A stretch of DNA of 64,000 nucleotides from Siphonodentalium dalli (lineage: Eukaryota; Mollusca; Scaphopoda; Gadilida; Siphonodentaliidae), in NCBI GenBank assembly GCA_032622095.1, contig CP136069.1, positions 200,171,239 through 200,235,238 on the forward strand, written 5' to 3'. Positions 11,934 through 24,183 of this stretch are shown in pieces. The notes beneath the pieces are model-generated. The model was given only the letters and a program-made list of their open reading frames with translations. It did no database searches and had not been told where the DNA came from. The position numbers were made by a program, and so were the translations under genes. Position 1 is the first letter of the stretch, and each line of letters starts with the position of its first letter.

Positions 11934-12421
11934 CAGGTCAGGCACATCCTGAATTCCACTATTATAGTGGCATATGACTATAACATATTCATATTTCCTT
12001 TATTTGCGTCGGGAATAGAAGACGGAGCATACCAGTGCACAGCCAAGTGTCACTCTCAACAATATCGCAGCGAATGACAAAATTCGTTGTGCGATCTTTT
12101 GCGCCAACTTTGTTATTCAATAATATTATAATATTACTAATATATGCCTATCTAAATGAGAACATGATGACTCAATCTATCCTTCATAACAACAACAATT
12201 CAACTAATTGAATGCTAATTGAGTTGGTTATGGTGTGCCGTCATGATTAATCATTCTCCTGGACAAAATATATGTATGATATCTAATTAGTGCGACACTG
12301 ATTTTGAATAACATTTGTGTGAAATATGATGTTGGATTATCCCTCTGTTATCAAATTAACAAAACGGCAATGTGCATATATATACCACTATAATAGTGGA
12401 ATTCAGGATGTGCTTCACCTG
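11934..12421. mobile_element. TIR element with 5-bp target duplication
   Basis: The left end CAGGTCAGGCACATCC and right end GGATGTGCTTCACCTG continue into nearly identical inverted arms about 37 bp long, each ending in the small palindrome CCACTATTATAGTGG. The element is flanked on both sides by CTCAA, a 5-bp target duplication. The interior is non-coding, so it is a MITE; the superfamily was not assigned. Confidence 0.75.
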
Positions 12422-13505
12422 CTCAATGTGGGAGTTGAATTCGAGATTGTGTCCTTAAATTTCAATTGCCATGTGGCCTAAATTTATATTGCCTAGCGGC
12501 AATCATATAATTTGTCGCCCTGAAACACGTATGCAATCATCAAGCCTATACCACTGACTACGACCTTAAAACATAATTAATACAAAGTAATCACGAAATA
12601 TCAGTACATCACCTTAATGCGAGTGGCAAGAAATTTGACGTCACTATTTTCTCAAAAAAACATACTGATAATCGCCTATTCTGCGATACTCGTGTCATGA
12701 CGTTTGAAAGCACGATTCGTTCACAAATCACTCGTCAAACCTGATACAGTCCTAAACAATTACGATTACGAAGAGCTATTCGCAATTATTATCAGTAGTA
12801 ATTATTACGCGAAAGGTGTTTGATGTCGTATTTATTGCACATTGGTACTATATGAGGGAGTAACCCCCCTCCATTTATGGTACACGGGATGCTGGTGATT
12901 ATGAAGTGGCACGCAGGATTCGTAACCATCTTTTAACTATTATTTGGGATCCATATGCCCATTTTAATCGGTATTCACCATTCAACAAATTGTTTAAATT
13001 AGGATTATTTCTTAGCCAACATTTTGGTGTACTTCAGCTTCATACATCTCGATGTGTTGAAGTTATGGGCACTACTTCAGAAAATGTGTGAAAATTACAT
13101 CAGTGTGAAATCGCCACAACTTGTATGCGATATTTTCTCAACCGGTATCGAGATTCACATCTCTCTGTTAACTTGTATTCAGGAGTCATGGGGATAGGGG
13201 TGTCGTCCTCCAGTATGCACGTGTCACAGTGCATGGGAAGAGCTGGATTAAACATTCTTGACGTTTTTTTCGTAGTGGTGGATTAGGAAAATTCATACTC
13301 ATATACACCATATACTCATATACATCTTCTGCTTTTATATACAACATAAAGTAATATACATGTTTAGTACACTGAACTACAATGGTAATAATTACGAATA
13401 GCTAATACGTACATATTTCGGATGGTCCAAAAACCTTTTCTCAGAATTTACTGCGAGTCCGTTTGTTACCTCATATTTGTTTTTCTCTCCCGACTATTTG
13501 TTTTA
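12422..13505. other. Intergenic stretch without recognised features
   Basis: AT-rich with no recognised domain. The 61-codon frame at 12906-13091 has no family resemblance. Confidence 0.4.
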
Positions 13506-13875
13506 CCCTGTGCCAATGCATTCTCTTATATATGCGAGTCGACCATAGGTCGCCTCGCATATATAAGAGAATGCATTGGCCTAACAAATTTTGTATCATG
13601 TTTTTTAACTAAATGTTTCTTACAATTTTTAGGACATAAAATAAAAAAACATCCATTACCCTGCAGGGAGCCCCACACATATATAGAAGCACCTAGAAGG
13701 GTGTCGTCTGCTCATGTTTGCCTGGGGCTCTGTATGGGTGAAATTATAAAATTGTTAAAGAATACAAGAACAAATTATTAAAATTGTAAAATATTGTTAG
13801 GCCAATGCATTCTCTTATATATGCGAAGCGACCTATGGTCGACTCGCATATATAAGAGAATGCATTGGCACAGGG
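13506..13875. mobile_element. Palindrome-pair cassette, long-spacer form
   Basis: Starts CCCTGTG and ends CACAGGG, with 69-bp palindromes at 13512-13580 and 13801-13869 around a 220-bp spacer containing CCCTGCAGGGAGCCCCACAC. The cassette matches those in the elements at 16810 and 25243, but the outer TIR seen there is not recognisable here. The second palindrome has GCGAAGCGACC in place of GCGAGGCGACC. Confidence 0.8.
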
Positions 13876-14883
13876 TAAAAAAAAAATCTTGCAACTCACA
13901 CTAAGGTGATATGCTTCTGACTCCCGTGATTATTTCGTACCTCATTATGTTGTTATCGAGTTATAGACAGTGGTTGGCTCGATATTTGCACGCACGTAAA
14001 GCCCACGTGCCGTAATCATAACTATGGATATGGTAAAACAACAACTGATAGAAAGAACATAAATTGTAGTGACGTAGAACCCTATTCGTAATTCTTATCA
14101 ATTTCCAGTTCATTATGATGTAAATTTATTTTCACAAGTTGACTGTGCCAAGTACAGGCGGATTAAGTTAACATCGTTTGTGCTTGCATGTTGGCTAGAT
14201 AGGGGATGCGACAGTGGCAAGCCAGTATATGTTAAATATATAGGAGGTGGGAGAAGGGCAATAACTAAGTGCAATCACTTGTGCTCCGATCCCTTTGTGA
14301 TAAATGTGATAAATTTATTCCAATAAAATATATTTAATTGTAGTTACCATGCAACGTGACATATTAGACATGCCCGTGTAGACTGGGAGGGGGCGGTTTG
14401 TACGGAATTGTCTCATCCAAACATTGGTCAAAATTTTCAACAGTTGGAAATGTCATGCTTGACCAAACATTGGTTGGACAATTTACTCAAAATCTATGTT
14501 GAAATTGGTCTCATTGTAGATTTTCCAACCAGGGATTAGCGGGGAAGATGTTGTTTTCAGAACAGCAGCGGCATATCTTCTCAACATATTTTGGTCTGAA
14601 ATGGGAATCAGTGGGAATAGTCCAACCCAACGTCAGGAAGCGAATGGACGTATGCGCACATAAAATATAGTTCCGTGGTTCGAGTAAGGTTACTGTTTCC
14701 CAAAACATTTTAGTGTCTGGTTCTTTGCCATAAATAGTGGATATCTTTGTGACATAAGCAATTGTTTATTTCGGTCGCTCACGAAAATAAACATTTGTCT
14801 CTGCCGCTCATGAGATAATTTTCAGTATCCACTCAACAACTGTTTCTATTTATTGGATAACTAGAGATACAAATAATGTTTAC
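13876..14883. other. Intergenic stretch without recognised features
   Basis: Only unremarkable AT-rich sequence and a short minus-strand open frame (14511-14708) without family match. Confidence 0.4.
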
Positions 14884-15107
14884 AGTTAAAGTGATGTGAA
14901 ACACTCCGGTTGTGTGATCTAATAGAAATGGAGAATAATCTTAAAGTGATGTGAAACACCCCGGTTGTGTGATCTAATAGAAATGGAGAATAATCTTAAA
15001 GTGATGTGAAACACCCCGGTTGTGTGATCTAATAGAAATGGAGAATAATCTTAAAGTGATGTGAAACACTCCGGTTGGGTGATCTAATAGAAATGGAGAA
15101 TAATCTT
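14884..15107. repeat. 55-bp tandem repeat, four copies
   Basis: Four direct units starting CTTAAAGTGATGTGAAACAC and ending AATGGAGAATAAT. A single diverged unit occurs at about 35107-35160, just after the channel gene, so the unit is part of a dispersed element that has been tandemly amplified here. Confidence 0.9.
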
Positions 15108-15449
15108 GCTCAAAGTAGTTATTTTTACGAATATGAATCCAAATTGATAGTACACACACCATCATTATTATATATAAATTAAGTGCAATGACTCTCGATG
15201 TCGAAATACTTTGCATTAGATTATCGCCGATTGTCGCGTCCCGAGTCGAGATGTAATATTTAAAATTAAGCATCAAACATTATTTAAAAGTGAAATAATG
15301 GGCATACATGTATCAATTATGACACATTGTATAATAATACATTTTGTCATTTGACAAATACTAAAGAGATAATAATAATCTCCAAATGACAATGAATCAA
15401 TCGGTTAAATCACGATCCGGTCTGTCAAAAAAGAAACCTAATTATTTAA

Positions 15450-15907
15450 AGGTACGGTTGGCCTTGGTGGTGGGTATCCTGTGAAAATATTTCCACCCGT
15501 CAAAAACCGCACAAACAGACAGAACATCAAAATGTAGACAGACATTGTCCGTATACAAACAACAAATATCGCATGTTATGTAAACAAAAGCATAGAAAGT
15601 TACTTTTCTGGTGTTTGTTTATATTATGGTGGTAGACATAAAGAGCGTTCGTTGTTGGTGAATTCCTGATATGGCACTAATAAAGAGCATTTATGCCATT
15701 TTTGTGTGATTAGCCAGTAGCATTGTGCTGTCTTCTGTAACACCATCAGGCTCTTGCTTAGGTAAAATATAGTAGGTCTTTATGATAACATGCTGTTTAT
15801 GATAGTCATGGTATATATGAACGAAACTGTATGCATTTTAATGTTTTTCTGTTTACGGTGATTGGAACAAATATGAATATTTTCGACAACTAAGGCCCCA
15901 CGTGCCT
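15450..15907. mobile_element. TTAA-targeted MITE (family D), same family as 31811-32319
   Basis: TTAA at 15446-15449 and 15908-15911 flanks ends AGGTACG... / ...CGTGCCT that continue as imperfect inverted repeats (GGCCTTGG / TAAGGCC). The interior matches 31811-32319 in the same orientation, with shared blocks such as CCGTCAAAAACCGC, TTATGTAAACAAAAG and ATAAAGAGC. Non-coding. Confidence 0.75.
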
Positions 15908-15911
15908 TTAA

Positions 15912-16807
15912 AGGCTTGCTGGGCTAGGAAATACATCAGTAAACTGGAATATCATATATATGTCACATGCTGGAGGACGTCTGTGGGTTCGATGTTTTTT
16001 CAGCAGCTTTATATTATGTGTTGAGTGGCGATCACCAGCTTGTCGTAGAACTTGCGACCACCTACTCGTGCATATTTTCCAGCTCTGCTATAACTGCATG
16101 TATGGATGCCAGCCCTGTGCTGATAAAGAAAGTGAAATAAACTTCAACACCAGTATAGTGTTACTCAATCTGCAAAATCATGCTAACATATAAATACAAA
16201 TAGGTCAAACCATGATTATCCAACCCTATTATACCCTTCATAGATTGTCACTGGACATAGTAACCGGAGTGCAAATGTGTATATATAGTTTATATGAGAG
16301 TATCGATTGTGCTAATAATGGCTTAAACTCTTTAAGTAAAACAGAACGAGAGCCTCATTAGTTCCGTTAGTCGTGTCGTCTGTTGTGGTTTGAAACACGA
16401 TGTCCATTGATTGATGTCAATAGGTACATGAATTATTGTGTCAATGCTATTTAAGAGTCCCATCCCTGTGTAGAAGAACGACTTTTACCATAGCATCCTA
16501 CTTGACGACGAACAAATAAGATTACACCGGATCGAGTTTAAAATTAAATATATTATATAGAGTTATCTTCCATATATCATGGGTAACTTGGTGTAGTCGA
16601 ATAATGTGTTCACTAAAATATGTTGTGACTTTATATACTGAGATTACAAGACCAGTCAAAGACATATTATGGACTTGTTCGGGCGCGTGAAACTGATGGT
16701 ACGCATGTGTTATGCCAACCTAGGGAATATGGAATTCCACTAACACCGCCGAAAATCGATCACAACTATCCGTAGAAAACATCGTCTGAGCTACGCTCAA
16801 TTGTAAA
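15912..16807. other. Intergenic stretch without recognised features
   Basis: No gene, RNA or element end supported. The 77-codon frame at 15960-16193 is unassigned. Confidence 0.4.
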
Positions 16808-16809
16808 TA

Positions 16810-17269
16810 TGTGACCCGCCACATCAAATCCAGTCGTAAGTCGGGATTTCTTTTACCCTGTGCCAATGCATTCTCTTATATATGCGAGTCGACCATAGGT
16901 CGCCTCGCATATATAAGAGAATGCATTGGCCTAACAATTTTTTATCATTTTTTTTAAATAAATGTTTCTTACAATGTTTAGGACATAAAATAAAAAACAT
17001 CCATTACCCTGCAGGGAGCCCCACACATATATAGAAGCATATAGCAGAGTGTCGTCTGCTCGTGTTTGTCTGGGGCTCTGTATGGGTGAAATTATAAAAT
17101 TGTTAAAGAATACAAGAAAAAATTATTAAAATTGTAAAAAATTGTTAGGCCAGTGCATTCTCTTATATATGCGAGGCGACCTATGGTCGACTCGCATATA
17201 TAAGAGAATGCATTGGCACAGGGTAAAAAAAATCCCGACTTACGACTGGATTTGATATGGCGGGTCACA
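16810..17269. mobile_element. TA-flanked TIR element (family B) with palindrome pair
   Basis: Ends TGTGACCCGCC / GGCGGGTCACA are flanked by TA on both sides (16808-16809, 17270-17271), as in Tc1/mariner-type MITEs. The TIRs run about 50 bp, through GTCGTAAGTCGGGAT, straight into the palindrome cassette. The palindromes are at 16862-16930 and 17149-17217 around a 218-bp spacer with CCCTGCAGGGAGCCCCACAC. Length 460 bp, non-coding. Confidence 0.87.
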
Positions 17270-17271
17270 TA

Positions 17272-18799
17272 TATACGTCTATATTAGTGACGCAACTATC
17301 GGCGATAAACCAACACAAATTGTTCCCAATTGGCATAAAATGCTTGTTTAATCTGCTAGTTGAGTGTAAATGTAAGGCATTGATGCTAATATTGTTGAAT
17401 TAAAGCCACTTGGCGATTTGCGCTCCAAAATAGACCTAACATTATTCGCTTTTGAACTTTTTCCGGTATCGAAATAGGTCAATAAATACTTGAACTGCCT
17501 TTCTGCGGGCATTATGTCACAGAAAGGCGCATGCATTGGTATCATTAAATATACAACTTTGATCACGGTGTTTGGGTCCCAAACAAACAACAGCTTCGTG
17601 TACAGCATGGAACATAAAGACGAGTATGAATCGCCGCACAGCTGCACTTCAACTCTGTTCATTCGTGTAATTAAATTCACAACTCCTGAGTACAGAACGG
17701 ATAATCTCTTCGAGATACGTTGATTATTTTTCGAGTTATGTGCCCCCAAAATTGGGAGTTTGTCGAATTTCGCTCAAGTCAAGTAAAGAGAGATCCTTAA
17801 CGACTTCGAGTTTGAATGGTGTGAGATACACCTTGTCCTGTCAAATACTTTGATGACAAATAACTAGTTCGTGTTTCACTTGCTGAAGATTGTCCAATTA
17901 TCGGATAGCGGTAATTTTTGTCATATCGGAGACTATAAATTACATGTATATTTAAATCATGCTAAAAGATTTCTGGTGATATTCCATTCATAAACATAGT
18001 CTGTGTAATACAAAAAACCGTCTTCGATTTTGAACGTGTGTAAGGCGTGTGCGAGTTGCGTGCGAAAGTCCCCCACCCGAAAATACCAGGACAATATTGT
18101 TGTTATTGTCATTATGCTGTATTTTAAATATCTTAAACTGTCCAAGTATATAGTGACAATAAAGAATTTAAATACACAGAAATGGAGCCATTTGACCAAG
18201 AAGTCACAGCCAAGCACGCATGATGTAAATTTTATTGAACATTGTTTATAGGATAGGATATTTTATTTCCAATACACATATCTATTACATAAAAATGATG
18301 AAAATTATGGATAATTCTGTCGTATGTTGTGGGGGATGGCATAGTCTGGCAAGACTGTCTTCCTGCCATCCCCAGTATGGTGAATATAGAAATTAATAAC
18401 AATATTAAAATGGCCTCGGGTGAGCCGTGCACAGATTGTGTATATGTAATTTATAAGTTTAGGGCTTAGTTCAAGAGCGTGTGAAATTGGATACTACCCG
18501 AGGGCTGTTCAATACCATGTGTATGGTTCAAATTCAGATGAGTGGGTAGTATTTTTGGCGGATGAGGGTACAGGTACAGGGACTACTGATTCGTATTGGT
18601 TGATGTTGACGTTGAAACCGTTATATGTACACTTAACGGGGTACGATCTGGGGGCAGTCTGGGCATCCTAGATTTTTGCATTTGATATTGTTAGGCAATT
18701 AGGCCGATCCAAGTTAAGTGTTGTAATTGTTGTCACTTGTTTTTCGCGCATATGTAAGTTACAATAAGTTCAATATTTAGTGTTTTGTCCAGGCCACCT
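17272..18799. other. Intergenic stretch with a dispersed repeat copy
   Basis: 17400-17600 is the uninterrupted copy of the dispersed repeat also seen in two pieces at 3036-3545. A short hairpin GGGGATGGCA..TGCCATCCCC lies at 18331-18374. Open frames on both strands, for example 17348-17749, are unassigned. Confidence 0.45.
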
Positions 18800-19572
18800 T
18801 AAACCTGTTTATACTGTTGTCACTTTTTTCACGCATATGTAAGTTACAATGTACACCGTGAATATTTAGTGTTGTGTCCAGGCCAACTTAAACGTGCGTA
18901 TACTGTTGTCACTTTTTTCGCGCATATGTAAGTTACATTAACTAATGTACACCGTGAATATTTACGAACACAAACAGGACCGAGTAGTAACACTGTCTTG
19001 CAGATATGGAAAATGCGCGGTGCAGTCTTGTTCGTCTCAGCTGAGACGCTGGTAGCGGTTTTTGACAACCAACGATGGTTATTAAAACCCAACCTGCTAT
19101 AGATCCGGGATACATGTATATATTGTCTTTTGTATTGTAATATGCTATATGACTATTGTATATAACTTTGTTTCTCAATATCCGTTACATGTAATTTTCA
19201 TGTGTTTATTTGGATGAGAGAATAAAGCATACCATACCATTGACTTTCTCTTCACAGCCATCATCGAAGGTTGTTCTTCCACTACATCCAGAGTGTAATG
19301 AAATATGCCACGAAAACATGCAGGATGAAGAAAGAATACGACGACTCAATCGTGAAACTCTTAATCAGAAGAGATATCGCGCAGCCATTTCTACCAGTTG
19401 ACCAGATCAGCCATGCTTGTTTCACCAGACTCGAAGAGATCGAAATTTCACTGACCAATGACGAACAAGTCGACCTCAGGGTACAGACAGTTTACATACT
19501 ATATGACAACCTTCTGAAGAAGAACTATGTGGAACCACTTTGACACTGTTGTTCCAAGGACTGCAATGTGGA
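18800..19572. repeat. Left copy of a 0.77-kb direct repeat flanking a LINE
   Basis: This block and 23211-23989 are the same sequence in the same orientation with a few percent divergence. Each contains two roughly 100-bp sub-repeats (CTGTTGTCACTTTTTTC, ACACCGTGAATATTT), a retroelement-like tail ATAAAGCATACCATACC, an acceptor-like CAG and a MULE transposase fragment. Both stop at CTGCAATGTGGA. Here the LINE follows; in the right copy the transposase frame continues. That is the layout of a target duplication, but far longer than LINEs normally make. Confidence 0.85.
19258..19572 (+). pseudogene. MULE-type transposase fragment (left copy)
   Basis: The block encodes FHYIQSVMKYATKTCRMKKE, an RRDIAQPFLPVDQI segment and TVYILYDNLLKKNYVEPL. 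This follows the C-terminal half of MULE/Mutator-like transposases (HF.Q.v....k..GL...Y, then i..l.aLpFlP...i). A one-base frame change after NYVE leads into HFDTVVPRTAMW, which corresponds to the family's PRTNN region. It is cut at 19572 by the LINE. An acceptor-like CTTCACAG precedes 19258. Decayed, with no complete catalytic domain. Confidence 0.65.
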
Positions 19573-20361
19573 ATGCTAGTGGTGTTGTGCCCACACCCGA
19601 TTACCTTTCTGTCCTGCTGAAAGGACAACTGTACGACTTTGTTGGTATTTATGAGCATTGGCTCAATGATGAGAACCTTCACTTTCTCCAAACGTTTCAC
19701 GACTCATACTGTTGTTTAGCCAAACACGGGAGAACAATCACAACAAGGATCGGCGGTAGTTTCACGCGCGACGGCGTGGCCATCCTATTTAGGAAGCATC
19801 TGGCAAATCAGTGTATTATTCTTGATACCGGAACAGACAGGATTGTTGGATTGCAACATTAGTGTTCTCCAAGTTTACCTCCCAAGCACTTCACGCAGTG
19901 ACGATTATTATGCAGAATGCCTGGATTCTCTGAACGATCTAATAGATAACTATTCGCCAAGAGGCCCGGTGATTGTTATGGGCGACATAAATGCCCATTT
20001 GACTAGAACCAGGGGGGGGGGGCATCTCCCGACTGGTCACGAAAGTAGATCGCAACTCATAAATGATATGCTAACTCGGACACAATCCTATTCAGTTACA
20101 TGTCTGGATTCATGCACTGGTCCGCCAATCTCATACTACCCATTCTGTACAGTCGCATCACCTTCACGTATAGACCACATCATTGCGCCGGATACGATGG
20201 CGGATCTAATTGTTAAAAGCGCCATACTCGATGACCACCAATTGAATACATCGAATCACTTACCAGTGTCGTGCAGCTTTGAGATACCAGTTTCAGAGAC
20301 CACTACACCAGTTCTATTCACGAGGTTATCCTTCAATTGGGATAAAATGGACACTGCCTAA
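19573..20361 (+). pseudogene. LINE endonuclease domain (broken)
   Basis: Exonuclease-endonuclease-phosphatase fold of the type that nicks the target for target-primed reverse transcription. Visible motifs are YDFVGIYEHWL near the start, VIVMGDINAH (the GD.N metal/catalytic motif) at about 19973-20002, SRIDHII at about 20166, and SNHLPVSCSF (the SDH-P motif, with N for D) at about 20255. The frame shifts once near 19850, and the nonsense codon at 20359-20361 separates it from the reverse transcriptase frame. Confidence 0.85.
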
Positions 20362-23018
20362 TACCAGGCTTCACTTGATGAGCTTCTCACCATGACTTTG
20401 TGCCACTCTCTCAAAACACGAGATAATCTAGACAAATTGTATACAGATATTGTTAAAGCAATACTGCACGCTTCCTCGATGGCGTCGCCATCAGCACCAT
20501 GCCATAGGTCCAGGAAATCTTTCTGGAACGATGAATTACGGTCACTTCATGCCGATGTCAAACAGAAACGTACCGTGTGGATAATGGTTGGTAGGCCTCA
20601 CTCATACGATCATGAAGCATACATCCAGTACAAAGAATCCAAACGTTCCTTCAGACGATCGGTGCGCTCTGCAATTCGTCCACAAGAGCATCGCAAATAT
20701 GAAATAATCGAATCATGTGCCAGCAAGGACCAGACGCAATTCTGGAAAATACTGCGAACATCTGATGATTCTCAACACACTGACAGTTTCGGTTCCGTTA
20801 TGAACTTCGAAGGTAGAGCACTCAGAGATCGCGGCGATATTCTTGAAGCATGGCGTGTATATTTCGAAAATCTGTACACCCCGGTTATTCATTCTGACAC
20901 AGAGTTCGAAGAAAGCATATACAGACAACTGCATTCGCTGCTTGATGAATCTCATCCTCAATTCGATTGTAATGTGTTCTGCGAGCCAATAACTAATAGC
21001 GAAGTGTTTTCGGTTTTACGACGACTGAAGCGGAACAAATCAGGCGGCATCGACCAGATCACAAACGACCATCTAATTCACGGAAGTGCATCCCTTGTTA
21101 ATGCTCTTTGTCGCCTGTTCAACGGACTTATTCAACTGGAACGGATACCACCATCTCTTAAAACTGGAATAAGCGTGCCATTATACAAGGGTGATCCTAA
21201 ACCGAAGCATCTACCTGACAGCCACAGAGCCATAACCTTATTGCCTGTAATTTATAAAGTTTTCGAAAATATCCTTCTCAATAGATTTCTTGGTGATCCC
21301 GACATCGCAATGTTCCCACATGAGTTGCAGCACGGTTTCCAGAAAGGAGTTAGCTGCGAAATGTCTGCCTTTCTTGTCCAAGAATTCACCAACTTTTCTG
21401 GTGATCTCAATTCTCGTGCTTTTGTGTGCTTTTTGGACTCGGCAAAAGCCTTCGATCGTGTCTGGCATGAATGGCTCTTTGTGAAACTTCACCAACTAGG
21501 CTTCTGTGGTAGGATACTACGTGTCGTGACTAACATGTACTCTGACTGCTCGAGTCGCATATTGTATAACAAGGCTCTCTCGAATACACTCTCAGTTAAA
21601 CAAGGAACAAGGCAGGGGGAAGTGTGTTCCCCTTTCTTCTACCTGGTGTACATAAATGACTTGCTGAATCAATTGAATTCCTCGAACTGCGGTTTTTCAA
21701 TTGGATCTGTACATTGTGTCGCACTGACAGCAGCATACGACATTGCTCTGCTATCATTATCAAAAAATGGAATGGACAGTCTTCTAGATATATGTTGCAG
21801 ATGCAGCCGACTATGGCGCTTTAATTTCTCAGAAACAAAAAGTGTGGTCGTCGTTTTTAATGAGACGAAGCGTCAAGACGAAAATCACGACAGAAAATGG
21901 TACTTGGGAGATCAAATTATATCAGAAACTTCCTCGTGTGTTCATCTCGGAATTCCACACAAGTATCAAAATGACTCCAACCGAGCCAATGAGTTAACCA
22001 CGAGAGCCAATGAGTTAACCACGAAACTGCGAAAAACTTACTTCGCCTTAGCTGGAAAGCAGCCTTTCAAATCGTGCTCTCCCCTGACGATGGGGTTTAT
22101 GCTGAAGTATGTTGTCCTTCCTAGGGCGTTATATGGATGCGAGGTCACACAAGTCAGTACACGTTCTATACACATCTCACTAGAACGAGCTTTCCTATGC
22201 TGTGTTAAACACATAGAAACTCTTTCTGGACGCACATCAACAGACGTCGCTCTCAGCTTGTTGGGACTCCTGCCTCTTGAGTCCGAAATCCACTTAAAAA
22301 AGATGAACTTCCTCGGCCATCTGATTCACCTTCCCCAAGGACATCAGGTGCCGTTAAAGATATCCTCTTACGATTCTTTAAATTCACTCTGTTTAATAGA
22401 GATACAACTGGATTTGTGTCAGACATTGTTCCTATTCTTCAGCAATATAAACTCTACGATTACCTTGACATCTTCACACAAACCGGACATTTTCCGTCAG
22501 ACTCTACATGGAAAACAATTTACAAGAAAGCTGTTCGGGACCATTATTTCTCATTCTGGACTTCATCCGTTGCCGACAACCCATCACTGACCACATTTCA
22601 ACTAGTTCACACAGATCCTATGACTCCCTGGTCGATATGGACACTTCTTAGAGAGTACCCAAATTGCTCAGCTCAACTTCGGAATCTTGCTATTCTACTC
22701 AATAAGACGACATATATTAACCATCTGACATGCCGTGCCTGTGATCAGCAGCACAACAATGAACTTCTCCACGCAATGAGGTATTGCTCTTCGGAAGTTA
22801 TTCTTTCATTACGTAATAGCTACTGGGAGTCTATTCTCAACCACTATGGAGTGTCTGTATTTAACTTCATGCACGATTCTTTGAGCGACGAAGAACTTTC
22901 AGCACTGATTCTTGGAGGGAACATTCCAGGACAACCACACCATCTAATCGAGAACAAGCATACAATAATTCTGTTCTCAGCTGCGTATCTTCTTGCCGTG
23001 TGCTCCCTGATTAGATGA
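20362..23018 (+). pseudogene. LINE reverse transcriptase and C-terminal domain (broken)
   Basis: The reading frame shared with the endonuclease resumes after the TAA at 20361. Motifs in order are NKSGGIDQITNDHL, SHRAITLLPVIYKVFE, FVCFLDSAKAFDRVW (catalytic motif A with its aspartate) and QGTRQGEVCSPFFYLVYIND. Motif C has become AAYDIALLS (about 21730-21756) where YADDIALLS is expected, so the first catalytic aspartate is a tyrosine. A frameshift near 22370-22410 moves the C-terminal part to another frame ending at 23018, with LTCRACDQQH..H....C as a zinc knuckle. Confidence 0.88.
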
Positions 23019-23210
23019 TAACCTATGACCACCAGCCGTAGATGATTCCACACGCCATCATATGTCAGGCATCAACCGCAACTTACCCAACTGTTACATG
23101 CCCTGCCACTCATCTTATAGATTGTACATTGCTCACACTTGTTATGTATACAATTGTAAATACCTTGCGGTAAATATTCTTCTCCAGAAATGGAGGTATT
23201 GAAAAATAAA

Positions 23211-23989
23211 TAAACCTGTTTATACTGTTGTCACTTTTTTCACGCATATGTAAGTTACACTAACTAATGTACACCGTGAATATTTAGTGTTGTGTCCAGG
23301 CCACCTTAAACGTGCGTATACTGTTGTCACTTTTTTCGCGCATATGTAAGTTACATTAACTAATGTACACCGTGAATATTTACGAACACAAACAGGACCG
23401 AGTAGTAACACTGTCTTGCAGATATGGAAAATGCGCGGTGCAGTCTTGTTCGTCTCAGCTGAGACGCTGGTAGCGGTTTTTGACAACTAACGAGGGTTAT
23501 TAAAACCCAACCTGCTATACATCCGGGTTACATGTATATATTATCTTTTTTATTGTAATATGCTATATGACTATTGTATAAAACTTTGTTTCTCAATATC
23601 CGTTACATGTAATTTTCATGTGTTTTATTTGGATGAGAGAATAAAGCATACCATACCATTGACTTTCTCGACAGCCATCATCGAAGGTTGTTCTTCCACT
23701 ACAGCCAGAGTGTAATGAAATATGCCACGAAAACATGCAGGATGAAGAATGAATACGACGACCCAATCGTGAAACTATTAATCAGAAGAGATATCGCGCT
23801 GTCATTTCTACTGGTTGACCAGATCAGCGATGCTTGTTTCACCGCACCCGAAGAGAACGAAATTTCACTGACCAATGACGAACAAGTCGACCCCAGGGTA
23901 CAGACAGTTTATAGACTATATGACAACCTTCTGAAGAAGAACTATGTGGAACCACTTTGACACTGTTGTGCCAAGGACTGCAATGTGGA
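23211..23989. repeat. Right copy of the 0.77-kb direct repeat flanking the LINE
   Basis: Begins with TAAACCTGTT immediately at the LINE tail and matches 18800-19572 throughout, ending at CTGCAATGTGGA. Differences include a seven-base insertion in the first sub-repeat and TTCTCGACAG in place of TTCTCTTCACAG before the transposase segment. After 23989 unique sequence continues the transposase frame, so this copy marks the original right flank. Confidence 0.85.
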
Positions 23990-24183
23990 TAGCGGGCTCA
24001 CGTCCGAACTTATTCCGACTGATAGATTTCATAAAGAAGGAGCAAGCAGTCAATGAATGTAAGATATTACAGATGAGTGTGGGCGACAGGGTGACACCAC
24101 AGAAGAGAAAGTATCGTGCCTTAGAAAATTCCAGACGTCATTTCAAGAGAGTGTACATGGCAGGGAAGATAGATAAAGTATAG
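23675..24183 (+). pseudogene. MULE-type transposase fragment (right copy, C-terminus)
   Basis: Same segment as in the left copy (FHYSQSVMKYATKTC.., LLVDQISDACF), then after one frame change HFDTVVPRTAMW, RPNLFRLIDFIKKEQAVNE and PQKRKYRALENSRRHF, ending at 24183. The HPN-like block followed by a helix ending KKEQ is characteristic of the C-terminal end of MULE transposases, where PRTNN..E.WH and HPN..~FI~.LKKEQ occur in that order. The intervening E.WH part is deleted. Non-functional. Confidence 0.7.

Larger units (their letters stand above)
19573..23210 (+). mobile_element. Non-LTR retrotransposon (LINE), 5'-truncated and inactive
   Basis: In order: an AP-like endonuclease (about 19573-20300), a reverse transcriptase (about 20980-21900) and a C-terminal CX2CX9HX4C zinc knuckle (about 22728-22790). 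It ends with an AATAAATAAA tail at about 23204. It begins exactly at the endonuclease N-terminus (NASGVV), so any ORF1 and 5' UTR are missing. Disabling changes are a frameshift near 19850, an in-frame TAA at 20359-20361, a frameshift near 22370-22410, and loss of the catalytic YADD. The clade was not assigned with confidence. It sits between two 0.77-kb direct repeats. Confidence 0.92.

Noticed and set aside
13422-13781. 119-codon plus-strand frame with SYICESTIGRLAYIREC
   Set aside because: The peptide comes from the 69-bp palindrome and recurs, with small changes, at every cassette locus.
18800-23989. LTR retrotransposon with long direct repeats
   Set aside because: The reverse transcriptase has an AP-like endonuclease upstream and a zinc knuckle downstream, with an A-rich tail. 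No gag, protease or integrase is seen, and the direct repeats contain a MULE fragment that is host flank.
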